DNA of 64,000 nucleotides from contig NZ_BOOR01000034.1 in NCBI RefSeq assembly GCF_016863335.1, positions 104,767 to 168,766 on the forward strand, read 5' to 3'. The notes under the pieces are model-generated. The model was given only the letters and a program-made list of their open reading frames with translations, was not told the DNA's origin and searched no databases. Shown here one piece after another: positions 43,174 through 53,035 of the stretch. The DNA is from Planotetraspora thailandica. Its GTDB lineage: Bacteria > Actinomycetota > Actinomycetes > Streptosporangiales > Streptosporangiaceae. How positions within the stretch are numbered: the first letter of the stretch is position 1; the number at the start of each line of letters is the position of its first letter. The translations under genes were made by a program, and so were the position numbers.

Positions 43174-44397
43174 CTATTCCCCGATCGCTTTGGCGAAGAT
43201 CTCGGCGGCCGAGGCTTCCGCCGCTCTAATCACGTGGGCGTACACCCGAAGCGTGATCGACGGGTCGACGTGGCCGAGTCGGGCCGCGACCACATGCACC
43301 GGCACACCGGCGAGGAGGAGTGTGGTTGCGTGGACGTGCCGGAGGTCATGAAGGCGCGCATGGGGGAGCGGCTTCCCGGGTTTCGGGCCGTCCTTCGGAT
43401 CGTTGTATCTCTTGATCAAAATCGGCATGAGAGATGAGACCGTGTCAGGGTGGATCGGGTCGCCCCATCCAGTCGCGAACACATGATCACCGGTGCCGCG
43501 CCAATCCTCCCCCGCAAGGAGTTTGTCGGCCACCTGCTGCCTCCGGTGCTCCCTCAGAACCCGGACGGTGCTCTCGTCGATGGACACCACCCGCCTTCGG
43601 CCAGTCTTGGTGGTCCCCTCGATGCGCTCTCCATCGATGAAGGCCGCCGAGCCGGTGATCGTCATCTCGCAGCCGTCGAGATCGATCGAGGACCACCGCA
43701 GGTTGAGCAGCTCGCCGCGGCGCGCACCGGTGTACGAGGCGAGGTGGAAGAAGGCGAACAGCCGATGTTGCCGGGCCACCACGAGGAAGCCTCGCAGCTG
43801 TTCGGTGGACCACACGCTGCCGGGTTCGGTCACCGTACGGCGAGGCCGCTTGGCGCGTTCGACGGGGTTCGAGGGGAGCACCTGGTCAACCTCGACCGCA
43901 TCCCGGAACGCCTTCCGGAGCACCGCATGCACGTAATCGATGGTCCTGGGCGAAAGCGTGCGCCCGCTCTTGCCGCCGCCCGCCATCAGATCCCGGTAGA
44001 GCTTCGTGATCGTCGCCGGACGAACCGCTTGCAGCTTCTGACCGCCGATGTGCGGCTTGACGTATCGGTTGATGATGTCGCGGTAGTCCTTGAGCGTCTT
44101 GGGCTTGATCTCGACGGCGTGGGCCTCAATCCACTCGTCGAGGTACTCCCCTACGGTGATCTCGTTCCGGTCGATGTACTCGCCCCGTCGTGCCTTGACG
44201 CGAGCCTCGTCGCGGGCAGCTTTGGCGTCGTCCTCGGTGGCGAAGCCGCTCACCCATTTCGGTTTGCTCTCGCCGGTTTGTGGATCCTTCACGCGGATCA
44301 CGTAAGACCAGGTGCTCCCGCGCTTCATGACCCCGTCGCGGAGCTTGGGCGCGCTCTTCTTGCCGGGCTTGTCGCTCGTGCCGAGTTGCTTGGTCAT
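43174..44397 (-). CDS. int: Tyrosine-type integrase of an AICE
   Basis: The 407-residue protein is a complete tyrosine recombinase: AP2-like and SAM-like N-terminal domains (YIDRNEITVGEYLDEWIEAH, YVKPHIGGQKLQAV), box I arginine in YTGARRGELLNLRW, box II HDLRHVHATTLLLAG and catalytic tyrosine in LRVYAHV. It lies directly downstream of tRNA-Arg and faces it, as in actinomycete integrative elements (pSAM2 type). It overlaps the excisionase gene by 4 bases. Confidence 0.92.
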   Translation of the reverse strand: MTKQLGTSDKPGKKSAPKLRDGVMKRGSTWSYVIRVKDPQTGESKPKWVSGFATEDDAKAARDEARVKARRGEYIDRNEITVGEYLDEWIEAHAVEIKPKTLKDYRDIINRYVKPHIGGQKLQAVRPATITKLYRDLMAGGGKSGRTLSPRTIDYVHAVLRKAFRDAVEVDQVLPSNPVERAKRPRRTVTEPGSVWSTEQLRGFLVVARQHRLFAFFHLASYTGARRGELLNLRWSSIDLDGCEMTITGSAAFIDGERIEGTTKTGRRRVVSIDESTVRVLREHRRQQVADKLLAGEDWRGTGDHVFATGWGDPIHPDTVSSLMPILIKRYNDPKDGPKPGKPLPHARLHDLRHVHATTLLLAGVPVHVVAARLGHVDPSITLRVYAHVIRAAEASAAEIFAKAIGE

Positions 44398-44575
44398 GCT
44401 GCGCGCTCCTGCTCAGTTAGACGGTCGATGTAGTCGTTGAGGGCGGAGACCGGTACTCGCCGGGAGCCGTCGATGCGGACGGAGACGACCGCGCCGGAGT
44501 TGATCAGCTCGTAGAGCTTGGACCGTGAGATGGCCAAAAGGTCGGCGGCCTGGGGGACGGTGACAAGGAGTCGCG

Positions 44576-44579
<4 letters not shown>
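44394..44579 (-). CDS. xis: Excisionase-like HTH protein
   Basis: The 61-residue protein has a MerR-type HTH with the LLVTVPQAADLLAISRSKLYE pattern and SGAVVSVRIDGSRRVPVSAL. It is the typical excisionase (Xis) of these elements and directs recombination toward excision. It overlaps the integrase and the Rep gene by 4 bases each, so the three are translationally linked. Confidence 0.88.
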
Positions 44580-45958
<1,379 letters not shown>

Positions 45959-46057
45959 GATGGTGTCCTCCTTTCACTCGTTGAGGGTGGAGGGATAGGC
46001 CCCCGACCTGGCGTGTGTCTTGGCGGATGTGCGGCCAGGCCGGGGGCGCTCACGGAA

Positions 46058-46198
46058 TCAGCACAGGCCGAGCCCGTTGCAGTGACGGCAGGTCTCGCCG
46101 TAGGAGTCCAGGCCGCCTCCGCCGCAGTGGCAGCACTGCCACCGCAGAGGTACGGCCGGCGGGGTTTCCAGGGCGGGGCCCTGCTCGGTGTCGTTCAC
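46058..46198 (-). CDS. 46-aa zinc-ribbon-like peptide
   Basis: A GTG at 46198 with GGAGGT upstream opens a 46-residue frame with a CCHCGGGG pair near residue 22 and CRHCNGLGLC at the end. The spacing resembles a DnaJ-type zinc-binding finger. Small proteins of this kind are common in AICEs. The role is unknown. Confidence 0.7.
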   Translation of the reverse strand: MNDTEQGPALETPPAVPLRWQCCHCGGGGLDSYGETCRHCNGLGLC

Positions 46199-46204
46199 GG
46201 CGGT

Positions 46205-46366
46205 TCACCTCCTTTCTCGGGTTGTGGTGGTGACGAAGACCCGCCAATGGTGCTTCTTGGCGCGGTCGGGGTAGGCGCGGGAGACGCCGGCCACGGTGAA
46301 GGTCTGGCGTAGCCGGAACAGGGCGTCGATGAGCTCGGCCGGTGTGCCATCGAGGCGGATTCTCAA
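46205..46366 (-). CDS. 53-aa hypothetical AICE protein
   Basis: The frame starts at a TTG (46366) with a GAGGAG site 10 bases upstream, and reads LRIRLDGTPAELIDALFRLR with a C-terminal KKHHWRVFVTTTTRERR. Its stop overlaps the ribosome binding site of the next small gene. It is a basic, AICE-associated protein of unknown function. Confidence 0.6.
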   Translation of the reverse strand: MRIRLDGTPAELIDALFRLRQTFTVAGVSRAYPDRAKKHHWRVFVTTTTRERR

Positions 46367-46383
46367 GGTCAGGGCTCCTCTCG

Positions 46384-47082
46384 TTAGGTGGGTTCCGAGG
46401 CTGCGGCACGGACGGTGCGAAGGAGGTCGGAGGCGAGTTGGTTGGACACGCCGAGCCGGGAGCGGAGCAGGTCGCGGGTAATGGGCTTGCCGTGTTTGGC
46501 GTGGTGGTCGTCGGCGACACGGCGGGCGTAGTCGACGAGCGCCGCGGATAGTCCGGCCCGTTCCGTCCTGCCGTCCTCACCTGCTGGGACGGGCGCGGGG
46601 ACGGAGGACGGCACCAACACGGGTGAGGACGAAGCTGGCGCATTGATCTCGGCGGGTGCCGGAATCGCGACGGTTGCCGGTTCTGGTGACGGTTCGGTGG
46701 CGTGTGCGGCGCGGCGTTCGAGCATGGAGACGGCGATGAGGAAGGCGCCGGCGGGGACGGCGGCGGTGAGGCGTCCCCAGATGGTGGGTTCGGCTTGCTG
46801 GAGGTTGGCGGCCAGGGACAGGACGATCCCCGCGACGAGGACGAGGGTGGGCCAGGACACCCAGCCGGTTCGCTTGCGGCCGGTCTTCTTGTCGCGTTGG
46901 CGTTCGCGGGCGGCCATGACGCAGGTGAGATCGACGCAGACGGCGACCGCCCAGGACATCCAGCCCGTTTGCCCGTGGTCGGTGGCGGTGTCGCGGATGT
47001 GGGTGAACGATCCGGCCCCCGCGATAGCGGCCAGGATGAGGACCGGCCCGGTGTCGAGCAACCATGAGGCGAGGCGTCGCAT
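46384..47082 (-). CDS. DUF2637 membrane protein (SpdB-like spread protein)
   Basis: The 232-residue protein has at least three membrane helices in residues 8-120 (LDTGPVLILAAIAGAG, MSWAVAVCVDLTCVMAARER, PTLVLVAGIVLSLAANLQQAEP). A Pro/Ala-rich linker and a C-terminal HTH-like part (AALVDYARRVADDHHAKHGKPI, LLRSRLGVSNQLASDLLRTV) follow. DUF2637 proteins occur next to tra genes in actinobacterial elements and are thought to help plasmid spread in mycelium. Confidence 0.85.
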   Translation of the reverse strand: MRRLASWLLDTGPVLILAAIAGAGSFTHIRDTATDHGQTGWMSWAVAVCVDLTCVMAARERQRDKKTGRKRTGWVSWPTLVLVAGIVLSLAANLQQAEPTIWGRLTAAVPAGAFLIAVSMLERRAAHATEPSPEPATVAIPAPAEINAPASSSPVLVPSSVPAPVPAGEDGRTERAGLSAALVDYARRVADDHHAKHGKPITRDLLRSRLGVSNQLASDLLRTVRAAASEPT

Positions 47083-47102
47083 CGTTCCCTCCCTTCTGTC
47101 GG

Positions 47103-48455
47103 TCAGGCGGTGAGGAGTTCAGACAGGTCGGTCCCGGTCACCTCGGAGGACCGTCCTGGACGAGTGATCTCGTCCCAGGACGGAGCGAGGTGCGCCCAGG
47201 TGGTGGCGGCGTGTTCGGCGGTTTGCTCGGAGACGTAGAAGGACCGGGCGCGGTACCACTGGCCGTCCTGGGAGGCGACGATCGCGACCCCGGGAGTTTC
47301 GGCGGGGATGGCGCGGGCGGAGACGAGGGCGGCGGGATCGAGGTCGCCGAGGGTCATGGTCGCGGTTTCGGGGTCGTTGACCCGGTGGCAGATGCGTCCC
47401 GAGCACTGAGCGCGGAGCGCGGTGACGCCGGGGCCGAGGTCGGACCCGATGCGCTGGCCGGAGCAGAACAGGTAGATGCCGAACGCCCGCCCGAGCTGGG
47501 CCACCCGCAGGAGCGCGGTGGACGTGCGTGCGATCTCGTCTTTCTCGGACTTGTCCGCCATCAGGTAGAGCTCGGCCAGTTCGTCGACTAGCACCACCAC
47601 GGGCACCGGGCGGAGGGTGTCGGGGAGTTGCCAGATGTTGCGGGCGCCAGCCGTACGGCACTGACCCATACGGTCGACCATCAGCGCGACCAGGTCATCG
47701 AGCAAGCCCACAGACTCGCCGCGTGTGGTGGCCAGCGCGGACAGGCGCGGCGCGTAGGGGGTGAACTCGACTCCGCCCTTGAGGTCGAAGCCCACCAGGG
47801 CGACCGGTTGGGGGGCGAGGCCGACGATGAGCGCGTTTGCGAGGTTGGATTTGCCGGATTGGGTGGCGCCGGCGTTGAGCCAGTGCGGGATGGTGCGGAA
47901 GTCGATGGCCCACGGTCCGCCGGTCTCCAGGCGGCCGATGGTGACTTTGAGGAGTTCGCCGGAGGTGGGGAGGTGGTCGAGGCGGATGAGAGGGTCTCGC
48001 ATGGTCGCGGCCAGGACGACGCGGCCGGGGCGTGGTGAGGAGACGCGGACGGCGTGCACGCCCCAGGAGTGCGCGAGCCGTTCAGCGACCTGGGCGTAGT
48101 CGGCGGGGATCTGCCCTTCCAGGGTGTGGACGGTGACGCGCCACCCGTGCCGGGTCGGCCGTGGTAGCCACATGAAGGGTTTGGTGTCGACGGCGACCCG
48201 TTGGAAGCGTCGCCGTACTTTGACGAGGCCGGTCGAGGCGATCAGGCGCGGGACGGTGGTGAACCAGAAGCGTTGGCGTTTCTTGGTCAGTCCGCAGCCG
48301 AGGGCGACGGTGCGCCAGGTGGCGCGAATGGTGATGGTCATCAGCGGGAAGCCGATGGCCAGCCAGAACGAGGGGTAGTGGTAGCGGTGCCAGGCCCACA
48401 GCCCGGCCGCCAGGGCGGCCAGGGCTGCGAGGGCGATCCACAGGGTGTCAGGCAA
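47103..48455 (-). CDS. FtsK/SpoIIIE-type transfer protein TraSA-like
   Basis: The 450-residue protein has two N-terminal membrane helices and an FtsK-type ATPase: Walker A GATQSGKSN and Walker B PVVVLVDELAEL, with SGQRIGSDLGPGV, CSGRICHR and a DPE motif. In AICEs this is the single protein needed to move double-stranded DNA between mycelia. It overlaps the pra-like gene by 8 bases. Confidence 0.92.
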   Translation of the reverse strand: MPDTLWIALAALAALAAGLWAWHRYHYPSFWLAIGFPLMTITIRATWRTVALGCGLTKKRQRFWFTTVPRLIASTGLVKVRRRFQRVAVDTKPFMWLPRPTRHGWRVTVHTLEGQIPADYAQVAERLAHSWGVHAVRVSSPRPGRVVLAATMRDPLIRLDHLPTSGELLKVTIGRLETGGPWAIDFRTIPHWLNAGATQSGKSNLANALIVGLAPQPVALVGFDLKGGVEFTPYAPRLSALATTRGESVGLLDDLVALMVDRMGQCRTAGARNIWQLPDTLRPVPVVVLVDELAELYLMADKSEKDEIARTSTALLRVAQLGRAFGIYLFCSGQRIGSDLGPGVTALRAQCSGRICHRVNDPETATMTLGDLDPAALVSARAIPAETPGVAIVASQDGQWYRARSFYVSEQTAEHAATTWAHLAPSWDEITRPGRSSEVTGTDLSELLTA

Positions 48456-48789
48456 GGGCGTTCACCCCGGCGGGGACGAGCGAGCTGGCGCGGTAGCTGA
48501 TCCCCCATCGAGTGTCGCCGGCGCGGGAGATCTCCCAGACGTAGCCGAGCAGGCCGATCGGGGTGATGTCCTGGCCAGTGGCGATCTGGGGTTCGCCGGA
48601 GGTGCCGACCTTGACGAGTTCGATCCGGCCGAGATCGTCCTCCACCGACAGGACGGTCTCGTAGACGGTCTGGCCGTTCTTGTCGGTCTTGATCTCGCCG
48701 GTGTCCTGGTTGAGGACGCGCGGGCGGGGCGCGCGGACGCAGACGAACTGCAGTTTGGTGACGTCGACGGGGATCGGGATGGTGCGCAT
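48448..48789 (-). CDS. pra: Plasmid replication/integration/excision activator, Pra-like
   Basis: The 113-residue protein opens MRTIPIPVDVTKLQFVCVRA, contains DQDTGEIKTDKNGQTVYETV-like text and a PIGLLGYVWEI segment, matching the Pra family. In pSAM2 Pra activates replication, integration and excision, and is itself repressed by KorSA. The GntR gene lies divergently just beyond a repeat-rich intergenic region. Confidence 0.85.
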   Translation of the reverse strand: MRTIPIPVDVTKLQFVCVRAPRPRVLNQDTGEIKTDKNGQTVYETVLSVEDDLGRIELVKVGTSGEPQIATGQDITPIGLLGYVWEISRAGDTRWGISYRASSLVPAGVNALA

Positions 48790-48830
48790 GTGGTGACCTC
48801 CTTAGGATTTGAAGTGAACAACATAGTTAA

Positions 48831-48873
48831 CCTAGTTGGCATAGCTGTCAAGCAGCTTGGTTGGCTTGGTTGG
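48831..48873. promoter_or_regulatory. Candidate KorSA operator repeats
   Basis: CCTAGTTGG (48831) and two adjacent CTTGGTTGG copies (48856 and 48865) form direct repeats in the pra-korSA intergenic region. They are probably the operator of the GntR repressor. Confidence 0.55.
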
Positions 48874-48941
48874 CCGCCCGTGGTGAGATAGGCCAGCAGA
48901 GCTGTGTAAGTGAGAGATGCTCGTCGCGACTCTGGAGGGTG

Positions 48942-49301
48942 ATGGTCAAGAAGACGGGGCAGCCCGCCTATCTCCAGATCGCCGACGATCTGCGTAAGCA
49001 GGTCCACGGCGGATCCCTAGCGCCCGGAAGCCTGCTGCCGTCGACCGCGCAGCTTGCCGAGCAGTACGACGCGTCGCTGAGCGTGGTGAAGATGGCGGTC
49101 GGCATCCTGCGGAACGAAGGCCTGCTCATCGGCCAGCAAGGCAAGGGCGTCTTCGTCCAGGACCAGGAGCCCAGCGAGTCGGAGCAGCTGCCGGCGATGG
49201 ATCTGGTCAGCGAGGTCATGGAGCTACGCACCGCCGTACAGGACCTGTCGGAACGCCTCGCCCGGGTCGAGTCGACGCTTTCGGAGCGATCCGACCGGTA
49301 G
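48942..49301 (+). CDS. GntR family repressor (KorSA type)
   Basis: The 119-residue protein has a GntR winged helix (about 8-75: YLQIADDLRKQVHGGSLAPGSLLPST, EQYDASLSVVKMAVGILRNEGLL) and a short coiled-coil C-terminus (LRTAVQDLSERLARVESTL), as in KorSA. KorSA represses pra and keeps the element in its integrated state. Divergent from pra; a GTG at 48939 is an alternative start. Confidence 0.88.
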   Translation: MVKKTGQPAYLQIADDLRKQVHGGSLAPGSLLPSTAQLAEQYDASLSVVKMAVGILRNEGLLIGQQGKGVFVQDQEPSESEQLPAMDLVSEVMELRTAVQDLSERLARVESTLSERSDR

Positions 49302-49482
49302 GGCCGCCACCGCGAACGTGTAGCCCGGTGACATGACGGGCCAGCCGAACCGACTGGCCGTCCGGAGCGGAAGTCAGGCTCATCGCCTTGTCCTCCCGCT
49401 TGATGCCGACCAGCACCGCGATGTAGCCGACGAGCACGGTGCCGGCGAGCACGAGGGCGATGATCAGGGGAAGCCAGCTCAT
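49216..49482 (-). CDS. Small AICE membrane protein
   Basis: The 88-residue frame starts with a membrane helix (LPLIIALVLAGTVLVGYIAVLVGI) and a basic tail containing KREDKAMSLTSAPDG and GLHVRGGG. Such proteins are frequent in AICEs. Its 3' end overlaps the GntR gene on the other strand by 86 bases, so the C-terminal part may be unreliable. Start overlaps the neighbouring gene stop by 4 bases. Confidence 0.6.
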   Translation of the reverse strand: MSWLPLIIALVLAGTVLVGYIAVLVGIKREDKAMSLTSAPDGQSVRLARHVTGLHVRGGGPTGRIAPKASTRPGRGVPTGPVRRCVAP

Positions 49483-49697
49483 GCCCAGCTCACCCCTCTC
49501 GCAGCAGCGGTATGGGGGTCACGCGGGGGACGCCGGGTCGCGCCGCGGCGGTGCTGCGCTCGCAGGCGGGCGGCCTGACGGCGGGCCCAGCGGTCACGGG
49601 CGAGGCATTTGTGGCAGCGGGTCTGCCCGTCGTCGAGGAGGGCGCCGCATTCGCAGCCGGGGGTTTCGGCGGGTGGGGTGACGGTCGTGTCTGTCAT
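49479..49697 (-). CDS. 72-aa zinc-ribbon AICE protein
   Basis: From the ATG at 49697 (site AAAGGACAGG) this 72-residue protein has CECGALLDDGQTRCHKCLARD, a CxC...CxxC zinc-ribbon pattern, and a very basic C-terminus (RRQAARLRAQHRRGATRR). It may bind nucleic acid. It is translationally coupled to the small membrane protein downstream. Confidence 0.7.
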   Translation of the reverse strand: MTDTTVTPPAETPGCECGALLDDGQTRCHKCLARDRWARRQAARLRAQHRRGATRRPPRDPHTAAARGVSWA

Positions 49698-49793
49698 GAT
49701 CACCTGTCCTTTCGTCGCAGTCGGTGGGGCGTGCGATACCGAGAGTGCGGCGAGGAGGCAGGACGAGATCACTACAGGACGGGACATGTGCAA

Positions 49794-49840
49794 GACGTCC
49801 CGTCTACGATTGCCACGTCCCTGGACGTCCCCGAACGTGG
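49794..49840. promoter_or_regulatory. 10-bp phased ACGT repeats upstream of HTH-DUF5919 gene 1
   Basis: ACGT occurs at 49795, 49815, 49825 and 49835, each on one 10-base phase, with GACGTCC, CACGTCC and GACGTCC contexts. The 49835 copy is 14 bases before the start codon. The same phased pair is seen before the HD gene (52086, 52096) and before HTH-DUF5919 gene 2 (54157, 54167). Confidence 0.7.
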
Positions 49841-49848
49841 CAGGTGAG

Positions 49849-50589
49849 ATGGCGAACGAGCGACTACGCGCGGTACTGCTGGAACGCGGCGTGACCATCG
49901 CCGAGCTGGCCGAGGCCATCCAGGTCGACCCAAAAACGGTCGAGCGGTGGATCACCAAAGGCCGCGCACCGTACCGAAAGCACAGGTACGCCGTCGCCGC
50001 CCACCTGGGGACCGACGAGAGCTACCTCTGGCCGGAGGCGTTGACGCGAGACCAGGTGGCGTCCGCTTCCGAGAGCGAGATCGTCACCGTCTACCCGCAC
50101 CGCTGGGCCGTCCCCAGGGACGCATGGGGACGTCTGTTCGCCCAAGCCACTGAGGAGATCGGGATCCTCGTCTACAGCGGTCTGTTCCTCGCCGACGACG
50201 CCGGCATCGTGCGCATGCTCGGAGAGAAAGCCGCCGCTGGCGCCCGGGTGCGGATCCTGCTCGGCGACCCCGAAAGCCCTGAGGTCGCCCAGCGCGGCGC
50301 GGACGAGGGCATCGACGACGGCATGGCCGCCAAGATCCGCAACGTCCTTGTGCTCTACAAGCCGATCCGAGGACGGAAGAACGTCGAGATCCGGCTACAC
50401 AGCACCGTGCTCTACAACTCGATCTACCGCGGGGACGACCAGCTGCTCGTCAACACCCACGTGTACGGCACGCCCGCAGGCAATGCCCCCGTCCTGCACC
50501 TGCGGAAAGTCGTCGGCGGCGACATGGTCACCACCTACGTCGACAGCTTCGAAAAGGTCTGGGACAAGGCCACCCCGATAGAGTCCTGA
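49849..50589 (+). CDS. HTH protein with DUF5919 (PLD-like) C-terminus, copy 1
   Basis: The 246-residue protein has a Cro/XRE-type HTH (about 1-65: RLRAVLLERGVTIAELAEAI, VDPKTVERWITKGRAPYRKHRY). The C-terminal DUF5919 domain begins near YPHRWAVPRDAWGRLF and contains EEIGILVYSGLFLADDAGIV, ARVRILLGDPES and IRLHSTVLYNSIYRGDDQLLVN. The latter resembles a degenerate phospholipase-D fold. It is followed after 3 bases by the Nudix gene, so the two form an operon. Confidence 0.85.
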   Translation: MANERLRAVLLERGVTIAELAEAIQVDPKTVERWITKGRAPYRKHRYAVAAHLGTDESYLWPEALTRDQVASASESEIVTVYPHRWAVPRDAWGRLFAQATEEIGILVYSGLFLADDAGIVRMLGEKAAAGARVRILLGDPESPEVAQRGADEGIDDGMAAKIRNVLVLYKPIRGRKNVEIRLHSTVLYNSIYRGDDQLLVNTHVYGTPAGNAPVLHLRKVVGGDMVTTYVDSFEKVWDKATPIES

Positions 50590-50592
50590 TCT

Positions 50593-51069
50593 ATGGCACG
50601 CCGGATCGACTACTACGACGACCCCCAAGCCCCGAAGCCCAACAGCCTCGTCCCGTCCGTCAACGTCGTCGTCACCAACGACGCTGGCGACATCCTCATG
50701 ATCCGCCGTAGCGACAACGACAACTGGGCCGTCCCTGGCGGCGCCATCGACCTCGGCGAATCCCTCCCCGCGGCAGCCGTCCGCGAGACCCTTGAAGAGA
50801 CCGGCATCACCTGCGAGATCACCGGAATCGTCGGCACTTACACCGATCCCAAGCACGTGATTTTCTACACCAGCAACGGCGAAGCCAGGCAAGAGTTCTC
50901 TATCGTCCTCACCGCCCGCGCCGTCAGTGGCGAACCGACCCCGAGCAGCGAGTCGACCGAGGTCCGGTGGGTGCCCCGCGACCAGGTCGAGGCTCTGCCG
51001 ATGGACAGGTCGATGCGCCTGCGGATCGGTCACTACCTCACCGGCATGGTCGCGCCCTACATCGGTTGA
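50593..51069 (+). CDS. Nudix hydrolase, Pif-like
   Basis: The 158-residue protein has a full Nudix box GGAIDLGESLPAAAVRETLEETGI. The family hydrolyses nucleoside diphosphates linked to another moiety. In pSAM2 the Pif protein contains a Nudix domain and blocks redundant element transfer, so this gene may act in element immunity (inference). It forms an operon with the HTH-DUF5919 gene. Confidence 0.85.
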   Translation: MARRIDYYDDPQAPKPNSLVPSVNVVVTNDAGDILMIRRSDNDNWAVPGGAIDLGESLPAAAVRETLEETGITCEITGIVGTYTDPKHVIFYTSNGEARQEFSIVLTARAVSGEPTPSSESTEVRWVPRDQVEALPMDRSMRLRIGHYLTGMVAPYIG

Positions 51070-51173
51070 GCGCTTGCAGAGCACGAAGGCGAATCAATGA
51101 TCTTGCTTATCCACCACACGCCGCCAACCAACCAAGGTTGAAATCGCGCGGGCTATGAGAAATCCAGGTCCTG

Positions 51174-51461
51174 ATGAGCATAGCCGGTGAGCCTTGGACC
51201 GGAAACGATCGCAGCCACAATGACGAGTGCCACGCGCGCTGGATGTCATCGCTGAATCGATCCACCGGCGGTCCCGACTACCCCGATGAGTGGTACCACG
51301 AGCAATGCGGTGGGTGCCGCTTTTGGATTGCCCTCGAAGGCGAGATGGGGCTCGACTATGGCGCTTGCACAAATGCTCGATCGGCCTTTGATGGAAGGGT
51401 CCGCTTCGAGCATGACGGGTGCGACACCTTCACCGTCCGCGAGGACGGATCATTCGGGTAA
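51174..51461 (+). CDS. DUF3027-like cysteine-motif protein
   Basis: The 95-residue protein has PDEWYHEQCGGCRFWIALEG, then GACTNARSAFDGRVRFEHDGCD. The CxxC plus two more cysteines resemble the metal-binding end of DUF3027. The function is unknown. It is convergent with the HD-domain gene. Confidence 0.6.
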   Translation: MSIAGEPWTGNDRSHNDECHARWMSSLNRSTGGPDYPDEWYHEQCGGCRFWIALEGEMGLDYGACTNARSAFDGRVRFEHDGCDTFTVREDGSFG

Positions 51462-51478
51462 GCGATCTCCCCTTCGCG

Positions 51479-52051
51479 TCATCTGGCCGCGCGCGCGAGC
51501 GCTTCCTCCACAGCCCGCACTGACGCCACAATGCAAGCGGTCGAGAGCGTGATCGAGCGGCTCACCAGATGATCGGGACCGTAACGGGAATGGATCTCGG
51601 CCAGGCGGTCGGCGACGTCGAGGTGCGTCCCATCTGGGCCGGTGGTCATGTCGCAGTAGGTCAGCGCTTCGACGAGTTCGGGGCGTTCCTCGTCGAACTC
51701 GATAGTGAGCACGTCGTAGAGGTGGCGTTCTGTGGCCTCATTGACGGCGCAGGAGTGGTAGGCCACTAGGCGGCAGAGCGTGTCATCGGCTTTCACCACG
51801 TCGCGCAGGTACCGCGCGCCATCCAGGGGATGGAATCCGGTGTCGACCAGCTTAGGTGAGTACCCGATGTCATGCAGGTAGGCCGCCGCGACGAGCTTGT
51901 CCGTCTCCTCGCCGAGGACCGGGGCGAGCGACATGGCACGCGCGGCGACCCCTTGCGTGTGTGCCCACCGCCGCGGAAGCGGCTCCGCCAGGAGTTGTTT
52001 GGCCAGGTCGTGCGCCCACTCAGCTTGCCCCACGCCATAGACAATAGGCAC
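51479..52051 (-). CDS. HD-domain phosphohydrolase
   Basis: The 190-residue protein has the HD pattern: RRWAHTQGVAARA (first His), AAAYLHDIGYSPKL (HD pair) and YHSCAV with a further histidine. HD proteins of this type hydrolyse nucleotides or phosphate esters. Two phased ACGT motifs lie 35-48 bases before its start. A remnant of the same gene lies at 53036-53240. Confidence 0.85.
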   Translation of the reverse strand: MPIVYGVGQAEWAHDLAKQLLAEPLPRRWAHTQGVAARAMSLAPVLGEETDKLVAAAYLHDIGYSPKLVDTGFHPLDGARYLRDVVKADDTLCRLVAYHSCAVNEATERHLYDVLTIEFDEERPELVEALTYCDMTTGPDGTHLDVADRLAEIHSRYGPDHLVSRSITLSTACIVASVRAVEEALARAAR

Positions 52052-52085
52052 CCACGCCGTGAACCGACCTAGAGCACACGAAAGG

Positions 52086-52099
52086 ACGTCCCAGGACGT
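52086..52099. promoter_or_regulatory. Phased ACGT pair upstream of HD gene
   Basis: GGACGTC occurs at 52084 and again 10 bases later. The same arrangement precedes both HTH-DUF5919 genes. Confidence 0.55.
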
Positions 52100-52100
52100 C

Positions 52101-52262
52101 TCACTCCCGTGAGCGTACGAACCGCCTCTTGCCTGGCCTCGACATGATCAATCCCGCCTGTTGTAACTCGGCGAGCGCTTGCCGGACTGCATTGCCTGAC
52201 GTGTCGTACAGCCGGCGAAGGTCGGCCACGCTGGGCACCGTGTCTCCGGGCGCGAGGTCGCC
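52101..52262 (-). pseudogene. GntR remnant
   Basis: The segment encodes the second half of the GntR-type protein at 53252-53731 (GDLAPGDTVPSVADLRRLYD, AVRQALAELQQAGLIMSRPG and the end VRSRE). About 160 bases match 53252-53412 closely. The N-terminal half is gone. Confidence 0.8.
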
Positions 52263-52266
52263 TTCG

Positions 52267-52393
52267 CCGAGCAGCGAGTCGGCGGAGGTTCGCTGGGTGC
52301 CCCGCGGAAACGTCGACGAGCTGCCGATGGCCCCCCAATGGCCCTGGAATCGGCCGCTACCTCGCTGGCAACGGCTTGTCGTACATCGGGTGA
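52267..52393 (+). pseudogene. Nudix C-terminal remnant
   Basis: The segment matches the end of the Nudix gene at 50593-51069: PSSESAEVRWVPRGNVDELPM against PSSESTEVRWVPRDQVEALPM. The tail matches at DNA level down to TACATCGG.TGA, but the frame is disrupted. It is fused directly to the GntR remnant, as expected from one deletion. Confidence 0.75.
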
Positions 52394-52436
52394 TTCACGA
52401 CTAGACGGGAAGGTAGGCCGACCGCTGGTGAGGTGC

Positions 52437-52967
52437 TCACACGACTGTCAGGTCGTACTTTGCTGAGACCCAGAATCCTCCCGGGCGTATCTCGCCCTGG
52501 AACGTCAGAACATAGGTGCCCGGATCCAATGGTTCGAGGTAGCCCCACAGTCCCCATGCTTTGACGGTGACGTCGCCCTTGAAGTGGAGCGGTGATTCGG
52601 GAACCGCGTTGATGGTGAACTTTTTCTGGTTGCTCACCTCGTATACCGGAAGCGAAACGCCGTTCAGCTCTGCGCTGCCCGACGCTTGGGGGCAGACGGG
52701 CGCAGGGGTGCCGCGGAACAGGAGTGTGCGCCGAAAACCCCGAACGATGTTGAACATCGGGAAGAAGATTGGCTGGTCCGACGGGATGGAGCATTGGCGT
52801 TTGACGGCGCCACCCATCGTGCCCGCCAGGAACCACACGTCGTCAGGCTGCCCTTCCGCAGCGAACTCGCCTGTTTCGTCGGTCAGCGGATTACGGGGAG
52901 TAGGAATGGAAGCCGCCCACTGCCACCAACGTTCAGCAAGGCTGCGGTAAGTCTGGATGTTTGTCAT
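52437..52967 (-). CDS. Conserved protein of unknown function
   Basis: The 176-residue protein opens LAERWWQWAASIPTPRNPLTDETGEFAAEGQPDDVWFLAG and contains CSIPSDQPIFFPMFN. Similar proteins occur sporadically in actinobacteria without known function. No signal peptide is clear. It lies between two remnants of the repeated cassette. Confidence 0.6.
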   Translation of the reverse strand: MTNIQTYRSLAERWWQWAASIPTPRNPLTDETGEFAAEGQPDDVWFLAGTMGGAVKRQCSIPSDQPIFFPMFNIVRGFRRTLLFRGTPAPVCPQASGSAELNGVSLPVYEVSNQKKFTINAVPESPLHFKGDVTVKAWGLWGYLEPLDPGTYVLTFQGEIRPGGFWVSAKYDLTVV

Positions 52968-53035
52968 GATGCGGCAGTGTAAAGGACGACAGACTTCTGT
53001 TCAGTTTCGTGCTATTTGTTCCTGAATCGTTCGAA

